A DNA stretch of 64,000 bases from JBPYCR01 sp051846935. Lineage in GTDB: Bacteria; Bacillota; Bacilli; Bacillales; Amphibacillaceae. The stretch spans positions 1-64,000 of the forward strand of contig NZ_JBPYCS010000015.1 of the NCBI RefSeq assembly GCF_051846935.1, written 5' to 3'. Each line of letters starts with the position of its first letter. Position 1 is the first letter of the stretch. The position numbers and the translations under genes were made by a program. Under the pieces are notes generated by a model. The model worked only from the letters and a program-made list of their open reading frames with translations, searched no databases and was not told where the DNA came from. Positions 9,447 to 18,499 of this stretch are shown here, piece by piece.

Positions 9447-10565
9447 TTATCCAACATAATGCAATCGTTCATTATGTTTTAAAATATAGTCAATCGTTCC
9501 GCCACCAAGACATATTTCACCATCATAAAAAACAACTGCTTGACCAGGTGTTACGGCCCGTTGCTTTTCAGCAAATTGAACGGTTACTTGATCATTTTCC
9601 ATTTGAGTTACTGTTACTTCACAGTCTTCTTGACGGTATCGAAATTTAGCTGTACAAGTGAACGATGTTTCTGGCCGTTTTCCATTTATCCAATTTATGC
9701 CGGATGCAATTAATCCTTCTGAATACAATTTATCATTATTATAGCCTTGCTCAACATATAATATATTCTTTTCTACATTTTTTCCTACAACAAACCAAGG
9801 TGCGCCTGGCCCACCAATGCCTAGTCCTTGCCGTTGACCTATTGTATAATACATTAATCCATCATGCTTTCCTTTAAATTCCCCGGCCAATGTCATCATA
9901 TCCCCAGGTTGCGCTGGTAAGTAATTGCTTAAAAACTCTTTGAAATTACGCTCACCTATAAAGCAAATTCCCGTACTGTCTTTCTTATTTGCTGTAGCGA
10001 GCCCAGCCTTTTGGGCAATTTCTCTTACATCTGCTTTTGGTAAATGACCTAAAGGGAACATGACTTTTTCAAGAACTTCCTCATTTAACTGACTTAAAAA
10101 ATACGTCTGATCTTTATTTGGATCATTACCTCGCATCATTTTAAAGCGACCATCGCTTTGTTCTACACGAGCATAATGCCCGGTTGCTACATAATCGGCG
10201 CCCAAAGAAATTGCGTGGTTTAAAAATGCTTTAAATTTAATTTCTTTATTACAAATTATATCCGGGTTCGGTGTTCTTCCGGCTTTATATTCATCGAGAA
10301 AATACGTAAATACATTGTCCCAATATTGCTTCTGGAAATTAACTGAATAATACGGGATGCCGATTTGGTCTGCAACCCGTGCGACATCTTCAAAATCCTC
10401 AGTTGCTGTACACACCCCGTTTTCATCTGTATCCTCCCAATTTTTCATGAAGATACCAATCACGTCATAGCCTTGTTCCTTCAGCAATAGTGCGGCTACT
10501 GACGAGTCTACTCCTCCGCTCATCCCGATAACAACACGTATATCCTTGTTTTTATTTTCTAACAC
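9447..10565 (-). CDS. mnmA: tRNA-specific 2-thiouridylase MnmA
   Basis: MnmA thiolates U34 of tRNA-Lys, -Glu and -Gln using sulfur from a cysteine desulfurase. The protein has the PP-loop GMSGGVDSSVAA at the N-terminus, the catalytic Cys in NPDIICNKEIKF, the second Cys in DSTGICFIGERNF, and a C-terminal beta-barrel. The GTG at 10565 was chosen because GGTGA lies six bases upstream; a TTG two codons earlier abuts that site. It follows iscS after a few bases, which fits the known YrvO-MnmA sulfur relay in B. subtilis. Confidence 0.95.
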   Translation of the reverse strand: MLENKNKDIRVVIGMSGGVDSSVAALLLKEQGYDVIGIFMKNWEDTDENGVCTATEDFEDVARVADQIGIPYYSVNFQKQYWDNVFTYFLDEYKAGRTPNPDIICNKEIKFKAFLNHAISLGADYVATGHYARVEQSDGRFKMMRGNDPNKDQTYFLSQLNEEVLEKVMFPLGHLPKADVREIAQKAGLATANKKDSTGICFIGERNFKEFLSNYLPAQPGDMMTLAGEFKGKHDGLMYYTIGQRQGLGIGGPGAPWFVVGKNVEKNILYVEQGYNNDKLYSEGLIASGINWINGKRPETSFTCTAKFRYRQEDCEVTVTQMENDQVTVQFAEKQRAVTPGQAVVFYDGEICLGGGTIDYILKHNERLHYVG

Positions 10566-10571
10566 TTTCAA

Positions 10572-11723
10572 TCACCCTTTTTGGTTCGTTAAACGGTTAA
10601 CGACTGATGCAACAATGTTCGCTGCTGCGCTAATGTTTTCCTTGGAATTCATTAATCCGAAGCTGAAGCGAATCGAATTAATTGCTCTCTCATCATTTGC
10701 ACCATACATTGCAGTTAGAACATGAGATGGCTCTATAGCTCCAGCTGTACATGCACTACCACTTGATGCCGCAACCCCTTCTATATCAAAATTCGTCAAT
10801 AGCGCTTGTACATCCGTATTAGGAAAGCTAATATTTATAATTGAAGGTACCGTATTATTTATCGTTCCATTTATTTGAAACCTTACTTTTTTTTCAGTTA
10901 AAACGCGTACAAATTCTTTTTTATAGCTTGAATATTTTTGATAACGATATTCTCGTTCATCCATAACAATTTCAACCGCTTTTCTTAGCCCGAGCACGCC
11001 CATTGTATTTTCCGTGCCTGCTCGTTTCTTTCTTTCCTGTTCTCCACCGAATTGGATAGGAGAAATAGGCACATGTGAAGCAGCATATAAAAAACCCATT
11101 CCTTTTGGTCCGTTAATCTTATGGGCAGATACTGTCAGTAAATCAACACCAAGCTGCAAAACATTTAATTTCAGTAAGCCAAATGCTTGGACTGCATCTG
11201 TATGAAAGAAAGCTTGATGATTTTTTAACATGCTTCCAATTTCCTGTACTGGCTGAACGATTCCTGTTTCATTATTCACAGCCATTAACGATACGAGTAT
11301 TGTTCGATTGGTTAATGCAGCCTTTACGTCTTCTATACGTACAATCCCCTCATTATTTACAGGTAAATACGTTACTTCAAAACCTTTTTTCTCTAAATAT
11401 TCCGCTGCACGTAAAACAGCATGATGTTCCTGTTTCGATGTTATAATATGATTACCTTTATCTTTGTTTGCTAAAGCTGTACCTATTACTGCCAAATTAT
11501 TTGCTTCCGTGCCACCACTAGTGAAAATAATTTCTTTTTCTTCCGCTTGTATTGTTTGGGCAATACTTCTTCTCGCATCGTCTAAATCACGTCTTGCACG
11601 TCGGCCAAAATGGTGGACACTCGACGGATTGCCAAATGCATCTTTGTTCTCTGCCCATGCAGTCATCGTTGCCATTACTTCCTTAGCAATTGGAGTAGTT
11701 GCAGCATGATCTAAGTAGATCAT
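10572..11723 (-). CDS. iscS: Cysteine desulfurase (YrvO/IscS-like)
   Basis: This PLP enzyme converts cysteine to alanine and an enzyme persulfide. The 383-residue protein starts MIYLDHAATTP (ATG 11723, AAAGGA upstream). It has the PLP lysine in SAHKINGPKG (about residue 202) and the catalytic cysteine in SSGSACTAGAIEPS. Its place directly upstream of mnmA marks it as the YrvO type, dedicated to tRNA thiolation, and not the suf-linked SufS. The gene lies 20 bases after cymR, so the three genes probably form one transcript. Confidence 0.95.
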   Translation of the reverse strand: MIYLDHAATTPIAKEVMATMTAWAENKDAFGNPSSVHHFGRRARRDLDDARRSIAQTIQAEEKEIIFTSGGTEANNLAVIGTALANKDKGNHIITSKQEHHAVLRAAEYLEKKGFEVTYLPVNNEGIVRIEDVKAALTNRTILVSLMAVNNETGIVQPVQEIGSMLKNHQAFFHTDAVQAFGLLKLNVLQLGVDLLTVSAHKINGPKGMGFLYAASHVPISPIQFGGEQERKKRAGTENTMGVLGLRKAVEIVMDEREYRYQKYSSYKKEFVRVLTEKKVRFQINGTINNTVPSIINISFPNTDVQALLTNFDIEGVAASSGSACTAGAIEPSHVLTAMYGANDERAINSIRFSFGLMNSKENISAAANIVASVVNRLTNQKG

Positions 11724-11743
11724 TGTAATCGATCCTTTCATAT

Positions 11744-12163
11744 TCAAATATAAAACATATATTCTTTATTTGGCTCTTTGTCGCCATATTCTTTTAAATC
11801 CAACAATGTCGTATTATCTAATACTTCTTTAACGGCATCGCGCACACGTAACCAAAGCGCTTGCTGTGCAGCTTCCTCAGACTCCATTCCTTCGACTAAA
11901 GTAATCGGCCCTTCAAGCACACGAATAATATCACCAGCTGTAATCTGTTCAGGGTTTTCAGCTAAAATATAACCACCATAAGCGCCTCGTATACTCTTTA
12001 TAAGCCCTGCATTTCGTAACGGTGCAGCCAATTGCTCTAAATAATGTGCCGATAGATTTTTTTGATCGGCAATCGATTTTAATGATACAGGGCCATCTCC
12101 ATATCTCCGTGTTAGCTCGATCATAACTGTTAACCCATACCGCCCTTTAGTAGAAATCTTCAT
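11744..12163 (-). CDS. cymR: Rrf2 family transcriptional regulator CymR
   Basis: CymR is the master repressor of cysteine and sulfur metabolism genes in Bacillus and Staphylococcus and works in complex with CysK. The 139-residue protein has the Rrf2 winged helix-turn-helix at the N-terminus (MKISTKGRYGLTVMIELTRRYGDG, then SLKSIADQKNLSAHYLEQL). It lacks the Fe-S cysteine cluster found in IscR, as expected for CymR. It leads the cymR-iscS-mnmA cluster and is divergent from rarA. A hairpin with a U-run lies upstream on the same strand. Confidence 0.93.
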   Translation of the reverse strand: MKISTKGRYGLTVMIELTRRYGDGPVSLKSIADQKNLSAHYLEQLAAPLRNAGLIKSIRGAYGGYILAENPEQITAGDIIRVLEGPITLVEGMESEEAAQQALWLRVRDAVKEVLDNTTLLDLKEYGDKEPNKEYMFYI

Positions 12164-12240
12164 TCCTATTACACCTCTGCTATCTTTAATGAGCCGTCTA
12201 TGTTAATAATAATTATAAGAGACTGTGCAAAACACTACTT

Positions 12241-12335
12241 AACAAAAAAGGAACGTATGTGCTAAACTATATTTTAACGATACGATACGTTCCTATCATT
12301 TAGTATAAATGTAAATAATACATGCTATTATAACA
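12241..12335 (-). ncRNA. Candidate short transcript or attenuator upstream of cymR
   Basis: On the minus strand an extended -10 (TG, one base, TATAAT at 12335-12327) is followed about 35 bases later by AGGAACGTAT and ATACGTTCCT, a perfect 10-bp inverted repeat with a 26-base loop ending in TTTTTTGTT. This could produce an RNA of roughly 80 bases or attenuate read-through into cymR. No -35 box is evident and no known RNA family is recognised. Confidence 0.35.
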
Positions 12336-12419
12336 TGAATCCTATATTTCTTGCAGTTTACAAATTGTAGCTTATGTTTTTAAGTTTTAAACAAATGATT
12401 AGATAAAGGATCGATACAA

Positions 12420-13703
12420 ATGAGCCAAAAACCACTTGCTTTACGAATGCGTCCAACTCATATCCATGACATTATTGGTCAAGAGCATCTTGTACAAGAA
12501 GGTAAAATAGTTCGTCGAATGATTGAAGCAAAACGCCTCCTTTCCATGATATTATTTGGTCCTCCGGGTACTGGAAAAACCTCCATGGCCTTTGCACTAG
12601 CCCACAGCTTGCAGCTACCTGTTCGTAAACTAAACGCTGTGACAGATCGAAAAAAAGATATGGAGATAGTAATTGAAGAAGCAAAAATGACGGGAAGTAT
12701 TGTATTAATTCTTGATGAAGTTCACCGCCTAGACAAAGGCAAACAAGATTTCCTACTCCCACACCTTGAAAGCAATCTAATTACTTTAATTGGTTGTACA
12801 ACGAGTAACCCGTACCATTCCATTAATCCCGCTATCCGAAGCAGATGCCATTTATTTGAGTTACACGCATTAACTAGCGAACAAATTGAAACTGCTATTT
12901 TCCGAGCACTTGAAGATCATACAAATGGATACGGTAACCTTAACATATCCATTACTGATGAAGCTCTTAAGCATTTAACACATAGTTCAAACGGGGATTT
13001 ACGATCCGCTTTGAATGGATTAGAGCTCGCTGTTTTATCGACGCCGGAAAATGCTGATCATGTTATTAAAATAGATTTAACGATTGCTGAGGAGTGTATG
13101 CAAAAGAAGAGCTTTTCCCATGATAAAAATGGGGATGCACATTATGATGTGCTCTCTGCTTTTCAAAAGTCAATCCGTGGGAGCGACGTGAATGCTGCAT
13201 TCCATTATTTAGGTCGCTTAATCGAAGCAGGTGACCTTGATAGTATCGCACGTCGAATGCTCGTAATTGCATATGAAGATATCGGTCTTGCTAATCCACA
13301 AGCTGGGCCAAGAGCATTAGCCGCAATAGAAGCAGCGGAACGGGTTGGCTTTCCAGAAGCACGTATACCGCTTGCAGTGTCAATTGCTGAACTCGCATTA
13401 TCGCCTAAGTCCAATTCTGCTTATAAAGGACTCGACGAAGCACTCAGAGATATCCGAACTGGAAACACTGGAGAAATTCCAGCCCATTTAAAAGATTCAC
13501 ATTATGAAGGTTCTAAACATTTGGGGAGAGGCGTTACCTATCAATATCCACATAACTATGAAAATAGCTGGGTACCGCAGCAATATTTGCCTGATCCATT
13601 ACAACGAAAGCAGTATTACCATCCAAAAACTACTGGTAAATTTGAACAAGCTATGAAACAAGTGTATGAAAAAATCCAAAACGATCAAAAGAAACATTTA
13701 TAG
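12420..13703 (+). CDS. rarA: Replication-associated recombination protein RarA (MgsA, YrvN)
   Basis: RarA is an AAA+ ATPase that acts at stalled replication forks. The 427-residue protein has Walker A GPPGTGKTS near residue 45, Walker B LILDEVHRL, sensor motif TTSNPYHSINPAIRSRC, and the C-terminal tetramerisation region ending PHNYENSWVPQQYLPD. The ATG at 12420 is preceded by AAAGGATCGAT. It is the first plus-strand gene and is divergent from cymR, the same neighbourhood as in B. subtilis. The yrvM/tcdA gene usually nearby is not present between it and aspS. Confidence 0.95.
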   Translation: MSQKPLALRMRPTHIHDIIGQEHLVQEGKIVRRMIEAKRLLSMILFGPPGTGKTSMAFALAHSLQLPVRKLNAVTDRKKDMEIVIEEAKMTGSIVLILDEVHRLDKGKQDFLLPHLESNLITLIGCTTSNPYHSINPAIRSRCHLFELHALTSEQIETAIFRALEDHTNGYGNLNISITDEALKHLTHSSNGDLRSALNGLELAVLSTPENADHVIKIDLTIAEECMQKKSFSHDKNGDAHYDVLSAFQKSIRGSDVNAAFHYLGRLIEAGDLDSIARRMLVIAYEDIGLANPQAGPRALAAIEAAERVGFPEARIPLAVSIAELALSPKSNSAYKGLDEALRDIRTGNTGEIPAHLKDSHYEGSKHLGRGVTYQYPHNYENSWVPQQYLPDPLQRKQYYHPKTTGKFEQAMKQVYEKIQNDQKKHL

Positions 13704-13843
13704 ACACGTATAATTCCTTTTTCTGCCGGTGATACTACTTATAGTGTGGTTGCTTAAGCAAAAAAGCAATGACACTTAAAAAATAGAGGTAGTTATAACA
13801 TTCTATTAATCATTGGAGTATAGTGAAAAAGGAGTTGAATTAT

Positions 13844-14497
13844 TTGGCCAAAGTAAGACAAGATGCCTGGTCTCATGAAGATGACTTATTGTTAGCAGAA
13901 ACCGTCCTCCGCCACGTAAGAGAAGGAAGTACACAGCTCAATGCCTTTGAGGAAGTTGGCGATAAGCTTAATCGAACATCTGCTGCCTGTGGGTTTCGCT
14001 GGAACGCTGAAGTACGACGAAAGTATGAAAATGCAATTGATCTAGCAAAAAGGCAACGAAAAGAAAAGAAGCGTGCTGCAGCAGCTCAAACTCGGTTAAC
14101 AAAGCATACACAGCATACTGTGAATCCTGCTCCCATTACAATTGACAATGGATCGACGGCTGAAGAACACAATTCATCTATAACATTAGATACGGTAATT
14201 CATTACTTAAGCAACTTAAAGAAAGACTATTATGCTGCAAATCAATCAAAGCTATCCTTGCAGCAATTAGAAAATGAGAATCAAATGTTGCGCGCACACG
14301 TTGAAAAGCTTGAAAAACAACTTTCTTTAACGGAAGAAAAGCTAGAAACAGTTCAAGAGGACTATCAAATGTTTATCCAAATTATGGAACGTGCAAGAAA
14401 AATGACTGTACTAGAAGACCAAGGCTCTCTAAAAGCACCTGCTTTCAAAATGGATAAAAACGGAAATCTTGAACAGCTAGCACAAGGTTCAAACTAA
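13844..14497 (+). CDS. RsfA family (YlbO-like) transcription factor
   Basis: The family includes RsfA, a prespore-specific regulator in B. subtilis, and YlbO. The N-terminus RQDAWSHEDDLLLAETVLRH is a Myb/SANT-like helix-turn-helix, continuing to TSAACGFRWNAEVRRKY. A basic linker follows, and residues 125-190 form a coiled coil with regular Leu and Glu. I place the start at TTG 13844, nine bases after AAGGAG, giving a family-like N-terminus (MAKVRQDAW) and 217 residues; a GTG at 13823 is upstream of that site. Its location after rarA is not the B. subtilis arrangement. Which member of the family it is cannot be settled here. Confidence 0.85.
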   Translation: MAKVRQDAWSHEDDLLLAETVLRHVREGSTQLNAFEEVGDKLNRTSAACGFRWNAEVRRKYENAIDLAKRQRKEKKRAAAAQTRLTKHTQHTVNPAPITIDNGSTAEEHNSSITLDTVIHYLSNLKKDYYAANQSKLSLQQLENENQMLRAHVEKLEKQLSLTEEKLETVQEDYQMFIQIMERARKMTVLEDQGSLKAPAFKMDKNGNLEQLAQGSN

Positions 14498-14501
14498 ATT
14501 G

Positions 14502-15022
14502 GTTGTACAATATATGACGTTGGTGAATAAAAATCACGAACGTCATTTTTATTTTCTAATAGATAACAAGTGAATTCCCCTGTCGTATAAAAGTCGTCAA
14601 AAGCCAAATCCAGGAGGGAAATCACTTGTCGATTCGCTTATAAGTACAGAAGCTTCACGAATTATAAGAATCGAATCATGCTTTAATTCAAGCGAAAATC
14701 TGTAGACGCAAAATACAATACAAAACATAAAGAAACACACTCCAATGCAAATTAAACAGCATGGAAGTGTGTGCAATAATGACATTAGCCCTCTTTAAGC
14801 TGACTGGAACGGAAGTTGACGGACTTCTGCGGAAATAGCACGCGTCCGAAGATCACTGAAGCGACTCGGACAGAGGAGCTATTGAAGCTGAGGCAGTAAC
14901 CGCGGAAAGCCTGTCAGCTGTAGTACAAGTCAGTTAAATCTGAGCGCAAGCTTCCATGTTTCGTTCTAATTCATGAGTAGGTATTCCTCGACTTAAAATA
15001 CATCACCAACATCATTTTACAA
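14502..15022 (+). repeat. Interspersed repeat family 2, copy A (about 520 bp)
   Basis: This intergenic block is clearly similar along most of its length to the reverse complement of 46939-47434. Shared blocks include TTGTACAATATATGACGTTG at the left end, a stretch around 14650-14690, a hairpin formed by the CACACTCC and GGAAGTGTG blocks near 14740-14775, and CCGCGGAAAGCCTGTC near 14906. The right end (ACATCACCAACATCATTTTA) is an imperfect inverted copy of the left end. No convincing coding frame or flanking duplication was found. Confidence 0.75.
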
Positions 15023-15060
15023 GGAGCCACTTAAATTAAAAAACGTTTGTATATCACCAA

Positions 15061-15107
15061 AAAAACTGACTTTACCTATTGCATACGCAACAAGAAAGTC
15101 AGTTTTT
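15061..15107 (-). terminator. Bidirectional terminator downstream of 6S RNA
   Basis: AAAAACTGACTTT and AAAGTCAGTTTTT form a perfect 13-bp stem around a 21-base loop. On the minus strand it ends the 6S RNA transcript; the T-rich arm also serves the plus strand. Confidence 0.8.
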
Positions 15108-15310
15108 CATGTAATTTATCAATCCCAATTATGCCGTCTAACATCCAGTTTTGATCCCGCTCTCGGCAGGTGGGTGTTTTGTTTTACATCTTATGCTTCC
15201 ACATACAAGAGGCTTGCAAGCAATGTAAAAACGAGCAAACTCCCAATATTGTAGATGTTCGGTCAAAACGATTTTAATAGACGAACACATCAGGATTGAC
15301 TAACTTTTGT
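15108..15310 (-). ncRNA. ssrS: 6S RNA (BsrA type)
   Basis: 6S RNA binds the housekeeping RNA polymerase holoenzyme by mimicking an open promoter. The segment lies directly downstream of aspS, where B. subtilis encodes 6S-1 RNA (bsrA). On the minus strand the 5' part TCAATCCTGATGTGTTCG can pair through TCAATCC with GGATTGA near the 3' end, giving the closing stem of a rod about 190 bases long with an AT-rich central region. It has its own strong promoter and terminator and no open reading frame. Family assignment rests on position, size and these motifs, not on a covariance search. Confidence 0.75.
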
Positions 15311-15316
15311 AAATTT

Positions 15317-15345
15317 ATCTTACCATAGCTTTTAACTTTTTTCAA
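15317..15345 (-). promoter_or_regulatory. Promoter of 6S RNA
   Basis: On the minus strand TTGAAA (15345-15340) and TAAGAT (15322-15317) are separated by 17 bases. The predicted start lies near 15310, at the beginning of the 6S-like segment and downstream of the aspS stop codon. Confidence 0.7.
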
Positions 15346-15400
15346 TAATTTAGAAATTTACTTATTCGTTACAAATGTTACAAATTCTCATCAATTTAAT

Positions 15401-17173
15401 TTAATCGTCATTTTTTTCTTGTAACTGAATAGATAGCTCTTCCAGTTGCTTAGGACTCACTTCGCTCGGTGCATCTGTTAATAAATCTGAGGCGGAAGCT
15501 GTTTTAGGGAATAAAATCGTATCCCGTAAATTATCCTTTCCTGCTAACAGCATAACAATTCGATCTAGACCCAGTGCTACGCCGCCATGAGGAGGTGCAC
15601 CGTATTCAAGTGCTTCAAGCAGAAAGCCAAATTGCTCTTTAGCCTGTTCTTTAGAAAAGCCAAGCACTTGAAACATTTCATCTTGTAATTCTTTTTCATA
15701 AATTCTCATCGAACCGCCGCCAAGCTCATACCCATTTAATACGAGATCATACGCATTTGCTCGTACATTTTCTGGCTCAGTACTTAGTTTAGCTTTATCC
15801 TCATCCATCGGCGATGTAAATGGATGGTGTGCAGCAGTATAACGCTTTTCTTCCTCATCGTACTCTAATAATGGCCAGTCAACAATCCAAAGAAAATTAA
15901 ATTTTGTTTGATCAATTAAATTTAATTCCTTACCTAGCTTTAACCGAAGCGCTCCTAAGCTGTCATGAACAATAGCTGTTTGATCTGCTACAAATAACAA
16001 TAAGTCGCCATTTTCACCAGCGGCCCGTTCGGTTATTAACTGCTTTTCTTCATCCGATAAAAACTTAGCGATCGGACCTGTTAAAGCCTCGTCTTTTATT
16101 TTTAGCCAAGCAAGTCCTTTTGCACCGTAAATGGCTACAAATTCAGTCAATTGATCGATATCTTTTCGTGAGAAATGATCTGCTTCTCCTTTTACATTTA
16201 GTAACGCAACTTTTCCTGACTTATTAACTGCGCTACTAAACACTTTAAAAGAACTGTTCGCTACAATATCCGATACTTCGATTAACTCTAGAGAGAAGCG
16301 CGTATCCGGCTTATCTGATCCGTATCGTTCCATCGCTTCTGTATAGCTCATCTGCTTAAACGGAATTGTAATATCCTTTTGTTTAACTGCCTTCATTACC
16401 TTTTTCATCATACGTTCGATTAATTCCATAATTTCTTCACTTGTCTGAAAGGCAGTTTCAATATCTATTTGTGTAAATTCAGGCTGGCGATCTGCCCGCA
16501 AATCTTCGTCACGGAAACAACGTGCTATTTGGTAATACTTTTCAAATCCACCAACCATTAGTAATTGCTTAAATAATTGTGGCGATTGTGGTAACGCATA
16601 AAATTCACCATCATGGACACGGCTAGGAACCAAATAATCACGCGCTCCTTCTGGTGTACTTTTTGTTAATATCGGTGTCTCCATTTCTAAATACGAAGCA
16701 TCATTTAAAAATTCACGAATTTCTTGAGTAATCTTATGACGTAATTTAAATGTATCCTGCATCTCTTTTCGCCGTAAATCCATGTAACGATATTTTAAGC
16801 GAAGTTCTTCTGCTACTTCACCAGCTTCATGTAGTAAAAAAGGAGGGTTTTTTGCCTTATTCAATACTTCTATATGCTGAACGACTACTTCAATTTTTCC
16901 GGTTGCCAAATTGGGGTTAATGGTTGATTCCTCACGTTTAACTACCGTACCTTTTACTTCTAATACATACTCGCTACGCACGGATTCAGCAATTTCCAAT
17001 GCTGCTTTTGACTCATCAGGGTTAAAAACAATTTGAACAATTCCAGAGTGGTCACGTAAGTCAATAAAAATAAGCCCTCCTAAATCACGTCTACGATCGA
17101 CCCACCCTTTTAACAAAACCTCTTTATTTGTATGGTGCTCGCTTAATGTACCAGCTAATACCCGTTTATTCAA
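15401..17173 (-). CDS. aspS: Aspartyl-tRNA synthetase
   Basis: AspS charges tRNA-Asp. The 590-residue protein has the N-terminal anticodon-binding OB fold (LLKGWVDRRRDLGGLIFIDLRD), the class II catalytic core with the motif 2 region CFRDEDLRADRQPEFTQID, the bacterial GAD insert, and the C-terminal motif 3 GLDRIVMLL. The start is TTG at 17173, eight bases after GGAGG; it overlaps the hisS stop by eight bases, which implies translational coupling. The two genes share the T-box leader upstream of hisS. Confidence 0.96.
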   Translation of the reverse strand: MNKRVLAGTLSEHHTNKEVLLKGWVDRRRDLGGLIFIDLRDHSGIVQIVFNPDESKAALEIAESVRSEYVLEVKGTVVKREESTINPNLATGKIEVVVQHIEVLNKAKNPPFLLHEAGEVAEELRLKYRYMDLRRKEMQDTFKLRHKITQEIREFLNDASYLEMETPILTKSTPEGARDYLVPSRVHDGEFYALPQSPQLFKQLLMVGGFEKYYQIARCFRDEDLRADRQPEFTQIDIETAFQTSEEIMELIERMMKKVMKAVKQKDITIPFKQMSYTEAMERYGSDKPDTRFSLELIEVSDIVANSSFKVFSSAVNKSGKVALLNVKGEADHFSRKDIDQLTEFVAIYGAKGLAWLKIKDEALTGPIAKFLSDEEKQLITERAAGENGDLLLFVADQTAIVHDSLGALRLKLGKELNLIDQTKFNFLWIVDWPLLEYDEEEKRYTAAHHPFTSPMDEDKAKLSTEPENVRANAYDLVLNGYELGGGSMRIYEKELQDEMFQVLGFSKEQAKEQFGFLLEALEYGAPPHGGVALGLDRIVMLLAGKDNLRDTILFPKTASASDLLTDAPSEVSPKQLEELSIQLQEKNDD

Positions 17174-18455
17174 TAGTACTTCCTCCTAATAACTCTTTTT
17201 CTAGCTTATCAACAAGTTGATTCATTGGTATTTCTTCCTGTTCGCCTGTTTCCATCGTCCGAACAATTATTGTTTCGTTTTCTAATTCAGTTTCACCCAA
17301 TATAAGCACGTATTTTGCTTGTAGCCGATCGGCTTGCTTAAATTGTGCTTTCATCTTTTTCCCTTGATAGTCTTTGTCCGCCTGTATACCATTTTGTCTT
17401 AATGTATTAAGCAGCTCTACTGCCTTCGTATCTGTTTCTTCACCAATTGCAAGTAAATAACAATCGAGCTGGTCATCCGTTGGTATTGAAATGTCTTCTG
17501 CTTCTAAAGCCATTAACAACCGTTCTAGCCCCATCGCAAAGCCTATCCCAGGAGTATCAGGCCCACCAAGCTCTGCTGCTAAATTGTTGTATCTTCCACC
17601 ACCTAGTAGAGTCGTAATGGCACCGAATCCTTCTGCTTCACTCATAATTTCAAATGCCGTATGATTGTAATAATCCAATCCACGTACTAAATTTTTATCA
17701 ACTACATAAGGAATATTCATTCCATCTAAATATGCTTGTACTTTATTGAAGTACGCTGCTGACTCCTCGTTTAAATAGTCGAGGATTGACGGTGCAGAAG
17801 CCATCGACGGATGGTCCATATCTTTTTTACAATCCAAAATGCGAAGCGGATTATGATGTAATCTATTTTGACAGTCCGAGCAAAGCTCGTTTATATGAGG
17901 GTCGAAATGATCAACAAGAGCGTTTCGATGATTCGTTCGACTCTCTTTATCCCCAAGACTATTAATTACAAGCTTAATCGATTGTAAACCGAGTTCTTTA
18001 TAACATGTCATCGCAAGCGCAATAACTTCAGCGTCAATTGCTGGATCTGCACTTCCTAACACTTCAACTCCAAATTGATTTAATTGACGCATTCTTCCTT
18101 GCTGTGGTCGCTCGTACCGAAACATTTCGGCAAAATAATACAGCTTCACCGGTTGATTAACGGAACCATACAGTTTATTTTCTACAAAAGCGCGAACGAC
18201 AGCTGCAGTTCCTTCTGGACGCAGTGTAATACTGCGACCTCCCCGATCCATAAACGTATACATTTCTTTTTGGACGATATCTGTCGTATCTCCAACCCCT
18301 CTTTGAAATACTTCCGTATGCTCAAACAAAGGCGTACGTATCTCTTTAAAGTTAAACCGATCACAAATATTTTTAATTATTGATTCAACATATTGCCAAT
18401 GCTGAACTTTCGGTGGTAAAATATCTACCGTTCCTCGTGGGGCTTTCATTTTCAT
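17166..18455 (-). CDS. hisS: Histidyl-tRNA synthetase
   Basis: HisS charges tRNA-His. The 429-residue class II enzyme starts MKMKAPRGTVDILP, with motif 2 in YYFAEMFRYERPQQGRMRQ, the His-A motif LVRGLDYYNHTAFEI, and motif 3 in GIGFAMGLERLLMAL. A C-terminal anticodon-binding domain follows. The ATG at 18455 has AGGAGG at seven bases. Expression is under the T-box at 18500-18771, and the element inserted at 18823 sits just upstream of the promoter. Confidence 0.96.
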   Translation of the reverse strand: MKMKAPRGTVDILPPKVQHWQYVESIIKNICDRFNFKEIRTPLFEHTEVFQRGVGDTTDIVQKEMYTFMDRGGRSITLRPEGTAAVVRAFVENKLYGSVNQPVKLYYFAEMFRYERPQQGRMRQLNQFGVEVLGSADPAIDAEVIALAMTCYKELGLQSIKLVINSLGDKESRTNHRNALVDHFDPHINELCSDCQNRLHHNPLRILDCKKDMDHPSMASAPSILDYLNEESAAYFNKVQAYLDGMNIPYVVDKNLVRGLDYYNHTAFEIMSEAEGFGAITTLLGGGRYNNLAAELGGPDTPGIGFAMGLERLLMALEAEDISIPTDDQLDCYLLAIGEETDTKAVELLNTLRQNGIQADKDYQGKKMKAQFKQADRLQAKYVLILGETELENETIIVRTMETGEQEEIPMNQLVDKLEKELLGGSTIE

Positions 18456-18499
18456 TGCAAAACCTCCTATAGCATTTTAAATAATTTAGAAAAAAGGAC

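Noticed and set aside
14597..14785. 62-codon frame on the minus strand inside repeat copy A
   Set aside because: The frame is Cys/Phe-rich, lacks a ribosome site and is disrupted in repeat copy B, so it is not a gene.
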